Of a stretch of 64,000 nucleotides of DNA, positions 58,772 to 64,000 are shown one piece after another; position 1 is the stretch's first letter; each line of letters opens with the position of its first letter. The notes beneath the pieces were generated by a model. It was not told where the DNA came from. It worked only from the letters and a program-made list of their open reading frames with translations, and did not search any database. The translations under genes and the position numbers were made by a program. The stretch spans positions 682,001 through 746,000 of the forward strand of contig NC_089178.1 of assembly GCF_947507565.1 (NCBI RefSeq). The letters are read 5' to 3'. Source of the stretch: Oscarella lobularis (taxonomy: Eukaryota; Porifera; Homoscleromorpha; Homosclerophorida; Oscarellidae).

Positions 58772-59015
58772 ACTTATAATGTGTTGAAGAAGTATACACA
58801 AAAGCACTAGTGCAGTGTACGCGAAAGTACGCGAGTGCGCGCGATACTGCACGTCTCGTGCACGTGCATGACCGACGACCTCGCATTGATATCATCTCAG
58901 CGTGCCTTAGCGTGGACTTTCCGTTGGGGCGAACCGAGGACGACGTCGGGGGCGAAAGCGCGCCGATTCGATTCGGGTACACGTCAGACGGACAGCGGCG
59001 GTGGCGACGAGAACG

Positions 59016-60177
59016 ATGAGCAGCGACGAGGAGATCTCGTGGATAACCTGGTTCTGCGGTCTGAAAGGAAACGAATTCTATTGCGAGGTGTGAAACGAGG
59101 CGACGTTTAGGAAAAAACGCGAAGGGTAGCGAGCGTGAGGGTATAGAAGAGAACGGGTAGGGGATCGTATCGACTAGAAGCGCCCAAATGGGCGGAGATC
59201 GACGGGGGCCGCGCAATCTGACGTCGTACGCTTCGCTCTTTAGGTGGACGAAGACTACATACAAGATAAGTTCAATTTGACGGGACTGAGCGAACAGGTG
59301 CCCCACTATCGCGACGCTATCGACATGATACTCGATTTGGAGCCACCCGAAGGTGAGAGCGACGAAAAGGGTCGCGCGCGTTCACGACTCCAGTTACGCT
59401 GCATTCCCTTGTCTTTTTCTTCTTTTTTTTTTTTCTAGAAGATAGCGACGAACCGAATCGGGGCGATTTGATCGAGCAAGCGTCGGAAATGCTTTTCGGT
59501 TTGATACACGCTCGTTACATATTGACGAATAGGGGAATATCGTTGATGGTGAGTAATGGAGGGGGGGGGGGGGGGGGCTGTAGGCCAGTTTTTCACTTCG
59601 CTGCTTCTCTTTTAGTTGGAGAAGTATCACAATGGCGAGTTTGGTCATTGTAGTCGCTACTACTGCGATAATCAGGCTCTTCTTCCTGTGGGTCAGTCCA
59701 ACTTTCTTGACTAATGTTATGCTTGGGTAATCGTTTGCTTTGCTAAGGGCTGTCGGATCTGCCCGGCGAGGCGATGGTGAAGTTGTACTGTCCCAAATGT
59801 CAGGATATATACAATCCAAAGTCGTCAAGACATCAACATATCCTTTCAACCGCGAGATGCGGCGGGGGCAATGTATAATACTATTGATTTATATTTCTTG
59901 ACCTTGTTCTCACATGTTGACGGTGCTTACTTTGGAACCAGTTTTCCCCACATGGTCTTCCTAGTGCATCCCGAGCTCAGGCCACCCAAGCCCCAAACAG
60001 AATACGTACCAAGGCACGATTGATATTTATTCACCGTCACTCCTTTCATTAGCCTAATTGCTTATTAGGCTCTATGGATTTAAGATCCATCCGATGGCTT
60101 ATCAAATTCAGTTTCGAGCGTCTGAACGCTTTCGCTCGACCCACCAAAGTCGCTCACACAAGAGCAGTCACAAATGA
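59016..60177 (+). CDS. CSNK2B: casein kinase 2 beta subunit, paralogue 2
   Basis: It starts [20 protein letters not shown] at 59016. Further exons: [40 protein letters not shown], zinc finger CSRYYCDNQ ... [13 protein letters not shown], and [20 protein letters not shown]. An open frame would stop at HD after YVPR. However, joining AAG to a downstream exon at 60069 via a GC-AG intron (60014-60068) restores [20 protein letters not shown], the CK2-alpha contact tail, with a stop at 60175. The zinc finger is complete. One intron contains a long poly-G run (about 59560-59577). Confidence 0.9.
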
Positions 60178-60356
60178 GTGCAAGAAAACCATCAAAGAAG
60201 AAAAGAGATTGAGGGGGAGACATAGACTTGTGCACTAGACAATGTAATGAATGACACCAAATAAAGCACTCTATAAAGTTTACGAAAAACGAGAGCATAG
60301 AGAGATTTCTTAGACGGCTAATAATAATAAGTCTAGTCAGAGGAATGCAGATCATT

Positions 60357-61056
60357 TCAAGCTGTTCTCAGTATGATGTGAATGCCCGAGTCAGAATGAA
60401 CGGGCTGACTCAGCTCGCCAATTCGAAGGTTGTAGCTAAAGGAAATGCTCCATAAGAGGTAAATACCAATCAATTAATTAATTAAAAGACCAATATAATC
60501 TATGTATGACAACCCCCTATATATTAGCAAGCCCCCCTTCTCCTTATGTTTATGACTTACGCCGCCTCTTCGAATGGCTCTAATCAATAAATATGTATTT
60601 TAGGAAATATGTAAAAGGCGTGGGTTAGTTCTCACTTTGCATTTGATTGCGACCGAATTTTCCCAAATCGCCTCCGTTGCGCGCCGAACTGCAGTCGCTC
60701 TCCTTTCGCGCCAATTCGGCGAATTCGACTTCGCCGCTGGCAATCTTATTGCGGAAATCTGGAGTTCGTCACGTGATGTCACCGAAGAACGATTCTCGCG
60801 TTCTCGCGTTCGTCTTGCCTATGATCATGCTCAACGCCTCCTCTTTCGTGCGCGTGATTTTGTCCGATTTCCACGACGCCGGTCGACGCGATTCGCGATG
60901 TTTGACGAGAAGATGCGACGCTTGGATTTCGTCTTTCGCCGCGTCGGTCGGCTTCGTCCACTGGCTCGCGTTCGTTAACGTGTTCAGATAGTATTTCTCG
61001 CCCGTACTACGCGACGTCTTTTCGATCCACCCCGCCGGCAGCGATGGGTCAGACAT
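60357..61056 (-). CDS. PIN1: PIN1, WW-domain peptidyl-prolyl isomerase
   Basis: Isomerises phospho-Ser/Thr-Pro bonds. The start codon at 61056 gives [36 protein letters not shown] (WW domain, with the two signature Trp). The catalytic rotamase follows: [17 protein letters not shown] (phosphate-binding KHxxSRRP), then [40 protein letters not shown] with the catalytic Cys in SDCSS. Tiny exons finish with [32 protein letters not shown] and stop 60357. All catalytic residues of the parvulin core (His in ASH, Cys in DCS, His in GIHI) are present. It is head-to-head with XAB2. Confidence 0.93.
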
Positions 61057-61073
61057 TTTCCTTCGGTATCCTA

Positions 61074-61081
61074 TCACGTGA
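61074..61081. promoter_or_regulatory. palindromic TCACGTGA E-box in PIN1/XAB2 promoter
   Basis: An 8-bp palindrome in the 69-bp interval between the PIN1 (61056) and XAB2 (61126) start codons, where the two genes must share control sequence. Confidence 0.4.
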
Positions 61082-61125
61082 TCGCAACAAGAGCACTCTC
61101 CCGGATACGTTTTAGGAGAAAGAAG

Positions 61126-64000
61126 ATGCCCGTGGCGAGAAAGGAGGGATCTACCTTCGTCGTGGTACGCGTAAAGTGGGGTTTGCTGACAACAGCAAGC
61201 TCCCTTGTCCGTCTGCTCCCACTTTTATGTTCTAAATTAGCATCGGCCACGTGAAGGCCTCGCGTTTCATCGTCTAGACGAGTAGAGCGTTAGCTAAATG
61301 ATCAATCGAGTTGATGTGAAGCTTCACTAGGGGCTTCAGCGCTCTCGCTAGGCGAGAGGGCGTGCCAAGCCTTTTCACGTGCTCCCTTTTTTTAGGCCGA
61401 GTCCGACCTGCCGTTCGAAGAGGAAATACTGAGAAATCCGTATTCGGTGAAAGGATGGAATCGTCTTATCGATCACAAGCTCCACAGCAAATCGTCTAAG
61501 GCCGCACTCAACATGGTCTACGAGCGAGCTCTAAAAGAACTCCCCGGAAGGTGAAAGCGCGCGCGAAAAAAAGGCGGCACGGGCTGTTGACGTATTATTT
61601 TAATTAAAGCTACAAATTGTGGTACAATTATCTGAAACTGAGAAGAAAACAAGTCAGAGCCAAGTGAGATTTATCTTCTTTCTGTGTGTGTGTGTTTTTG
61701 AAAATTGATGGAAATGCAGATGTGTTACGGATCCGGTTTACGATGAAGTCAATGACTGCTTTGAAAGATGCCTCGTCTTTCTGAATAAAGTAAAGCGTTC
61801 TAGCAGCAAAACAAACGGGTTTTTTTTTTCAAAAAATTTTTTTCTCAGATGCCTCGCATTTGGTTGGACTATTGTCAGTTTCTGATGGACCAGAAAAGAA
61901 TCACGCAAACGCGGCGAACGTTTGATAGGGCGCTGAGAGCGCTGCCCATCACTCAGCATTCGCGCATTTGGCCGCTCTATTTGAAGTTCATTCGAATGCA
62001 TCCCATACCCGAAACGGCGCTGAGAGTCTATCGAAGATACATAAAAGTGAGACACGGACAGTCGTTGATACGTAAAACGGGCGAACATTTGCTTTAGCTT
62101 ATGCCAGAAAATATGGAGGACTACGTCGACTTTCTAAAGGAAATCGGCAGATTGGATGAGGCGGCGAAGAAATTGGCTTACATGGTCAATCGGGTTTGTA
62201 AAGGAAATGCGATGTTATTGAAGCGTGTCATGGCTGTATTGGCAGGAAAACTTCGTTTCAAAACACGGAAAGTCGAATCATCAAGTAAGTAACGGTATAG
62301 CGAATAAGAGTGTATTGATGGATCGATTTTTTCCTTACGCGTAGCTTTGGCACGAGCTGTGCGATCTGATATCTAAGAATCCCGACAGCATCAAAGGCTT
62401 CAACGTTGAGGCAATTATTCGTGGTGGCTTGAAACGATTCACTGATCAACTGGGTCAGCTTTGGTGCGCACTCGCCGACTACTTTATCCGAAGCGGGCAC
62501 TTTGAAAAAGTTGGTCAAACCTTGAGGCAAAGCGCTGTTGTTTTTAGTATTTCTTTTTTTCTAGGCTCGAGACATCTATGAGGAAGCTATTCAGACTGTT
62601 CTGACTGTGCGAGACTTTGGGCAGATTTTCGACGCTTATGCTCAATTTGAAGAGAGCATGATCAGCGCTAAAATGGAATCAACGGCTGAAACGGGGCCAA
62701 CGGAGGAAGGTCGGTCGAACCTACGTACGTGCATGAATCGAATTCAACGTGGTGATTATAAATAGAGGATATTGATTTGGAGTTGAGAATGACTAGATTT
62801 GAATATCTGATGGATAGAAGGCCTTTGCTATTGAACAGGTGAAATTTCGGCCTTTTTTTGCTCAATTGAGCTAATCACAAATTTTTCGTAGCGTTTTGCT
62901 TCGTCAAAATCCTCACAACGTCTATGAATGGCAGAAAAGAGTTGAACTCTACGAAGGAAAGGATAAGCCCAAGGAGGTACGGCACAAAATAAGAAAGCAA
63001 TGCCGTACCATGTACAGTATATGCGTTCTCAGATCATCAATACGTACACGGAAGCTGTGCAAACCATAGACGTTCGAATAGCGACGGGAAAACCGCATAC
63101 TCTTTGGATTGGCTTTGCCAAGTTCTATGAGAATCACGATCAGATTGCGGAGGTGATGAAGATATTCATTCTTCGAGAGCGACGCACTTATTCTCTCCAT
63201 CAATTTAATGATTAAAGGCTAGAGTGATATTTGAGAAAGCAGTCAAAGTGCCTTTCAAAGTCGTAGACGATTTGGCCTCGGTTTGGTGTGAGTACGCTGA
63301 AATGGAATTGAGACACGAGTGAGACGAAACACGTTATAGTATACACGTCACGACACTCTTTATGTTTTATAAGGAATTTTGAGAGGAGCCTAAAGTTGAT
63401 GCAGAGAGCGACTGCCATGCCCGGAAAAAAAGCGTCGTATTTTGACGACGTAATTTGCATTTGCATTTTTCACTATGTCAACTGTTCTCTTTTTATTGCA
63501 TCGGTTTTTGCGTAGACGGAGACGGTGCAGAATCGAGTGTACAAGTCGTTGAAGGTGTGGTCTATGTACGCCGACCTGGAGGAAAGTCTGGGAACTTTTC
63601 AGTCGACCAAAGCCGTCTATCAACGCATTTTGGATCTGAAAATCGCGACGCCTCAACTCATCATGAACTACGGCGTTTTTCTCGAAGAAAACAACTACTT
63701 TGAAGACGCATTCAAAGTGAATAATCTATAAACGCTCGCAGGCTTTTCATAGATAAGAAAACGTTTTTAGGTTTACGAACGAGGTGTTTCTCTTTTCCGA
63801 TGGCCTCACGTGTACGACATCTGGAATACGTACTTGACCAAATTCATCAAGAGATACGTTAGTTCATATCTTATGTACCCGTAGCCTTCCTTTGGAAAAA
63901 AAAGTGCACTAGGCGTTTTAAAACACCTTTCTTATTTGACCGAATAAGGCATTTATCGCTATTTTCAAATCTTTTGTTCTAGGGTGGGCAAAAACTTGAG
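61126..64000 (+). CDS. XAB2: XAB2/SYF1 HAT-repeat splicing factor (3' end outside window)
   Basis: Core component of the spliceosome-associated NTC/Prp19 complex; also binds XPA. Exon 1 is [13 protein letters not shown], followed by [23 protein letters not shown] repeats are conserved along the gene: [179 protein letters not shown]. Exons are small, with introns near 50-180 nt. The window ends after about two thirds of the family length, so the stop and last HAT repeats are missing. Confidence 0.95.

Overview
The window is nuclear DNA of an early-branching animal with a compact genome. Genes are a few hundred bases apart or less, most introns are about 45-180 nt with GT-AG ends, and many pairs are head-to-head. 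A full Notch receptor, a TRPC-like channel, CARD/Death-fold adaptors and an NK/Bar-type homeobox gene together point to a metazoan. The compactness and the EGF/Ig-type lineage-specific proteins suggest a sponge, perhaps a homoscleromorph such as Oscarella; that placement is inference. There are no bacterial operons, IS elements or CRISPR arrays.

Layout. 1-6.8 kb: three tandem paralogues of an unfamiliar, extremely Lys/Arg-rich secreted or single-pass protein with Ig-like and EGF-like modules. Each is preceded by the same 19-bp element. 6.9-10.1 kb (-): XPR1-type phosphate exporter. 11-12.7 kb (+): unrecognised low-complexity protein behind a region rich in ACGGTCCCC motifs. 12.8-15.7 kb (-): stand-alone NRPS-type condensation-domain protein whose catalytic HHxxxDG is degraded. 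15.8-17.5 kb (+): ZIP7-like zinc transporter. 17.6-21 kb: three CARD genes, one with the CARD+Death layout of RAIDD/CRADD. 21.1-23.0 kb (-): intronless ERICH6/FAM194. 23.4-30.2 kb (+): CCDC180-like. Then ANKRD45 (-), TMEM115 (+), a Bar/NK homeobox gene (+), the mitochondrial thiamine-pyrophosphate carrier SLC25A19 (+), nine-BRCT TOPBP1 (-), Notch with about 40 EGF repeats (+), SEC22B (+), TRPC-like channel (-), dipeptidase E (-), tRNA-Asn (+), two CSNK2B paralogues flanking POLE3, PIN1 (-), and the 5' part of XAB2 (+), cut by the window end.

Common themes. Housekeeping genes for splicing (XAB2), replication and checkpoint (POLE3, TOPBP1), kinase regulation (CSNK2B x2), proline isomerisation (PIN1) and secretion (SEC22B, TMEM115) mix with lineage-specific families. 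Several pairs are divergent with only 41-290 bp between start codons, so they probably share bidirectional promoters, and four of these intervals carry a CACGTG E-box. The least expected elements are the basic Ig/EGF tandem family, the CARD cluster and the degenerate condensation-domain protein. Exon boundaries were derived by hand from open frames, GT/AG sites and phase; no transcript evidence was available.
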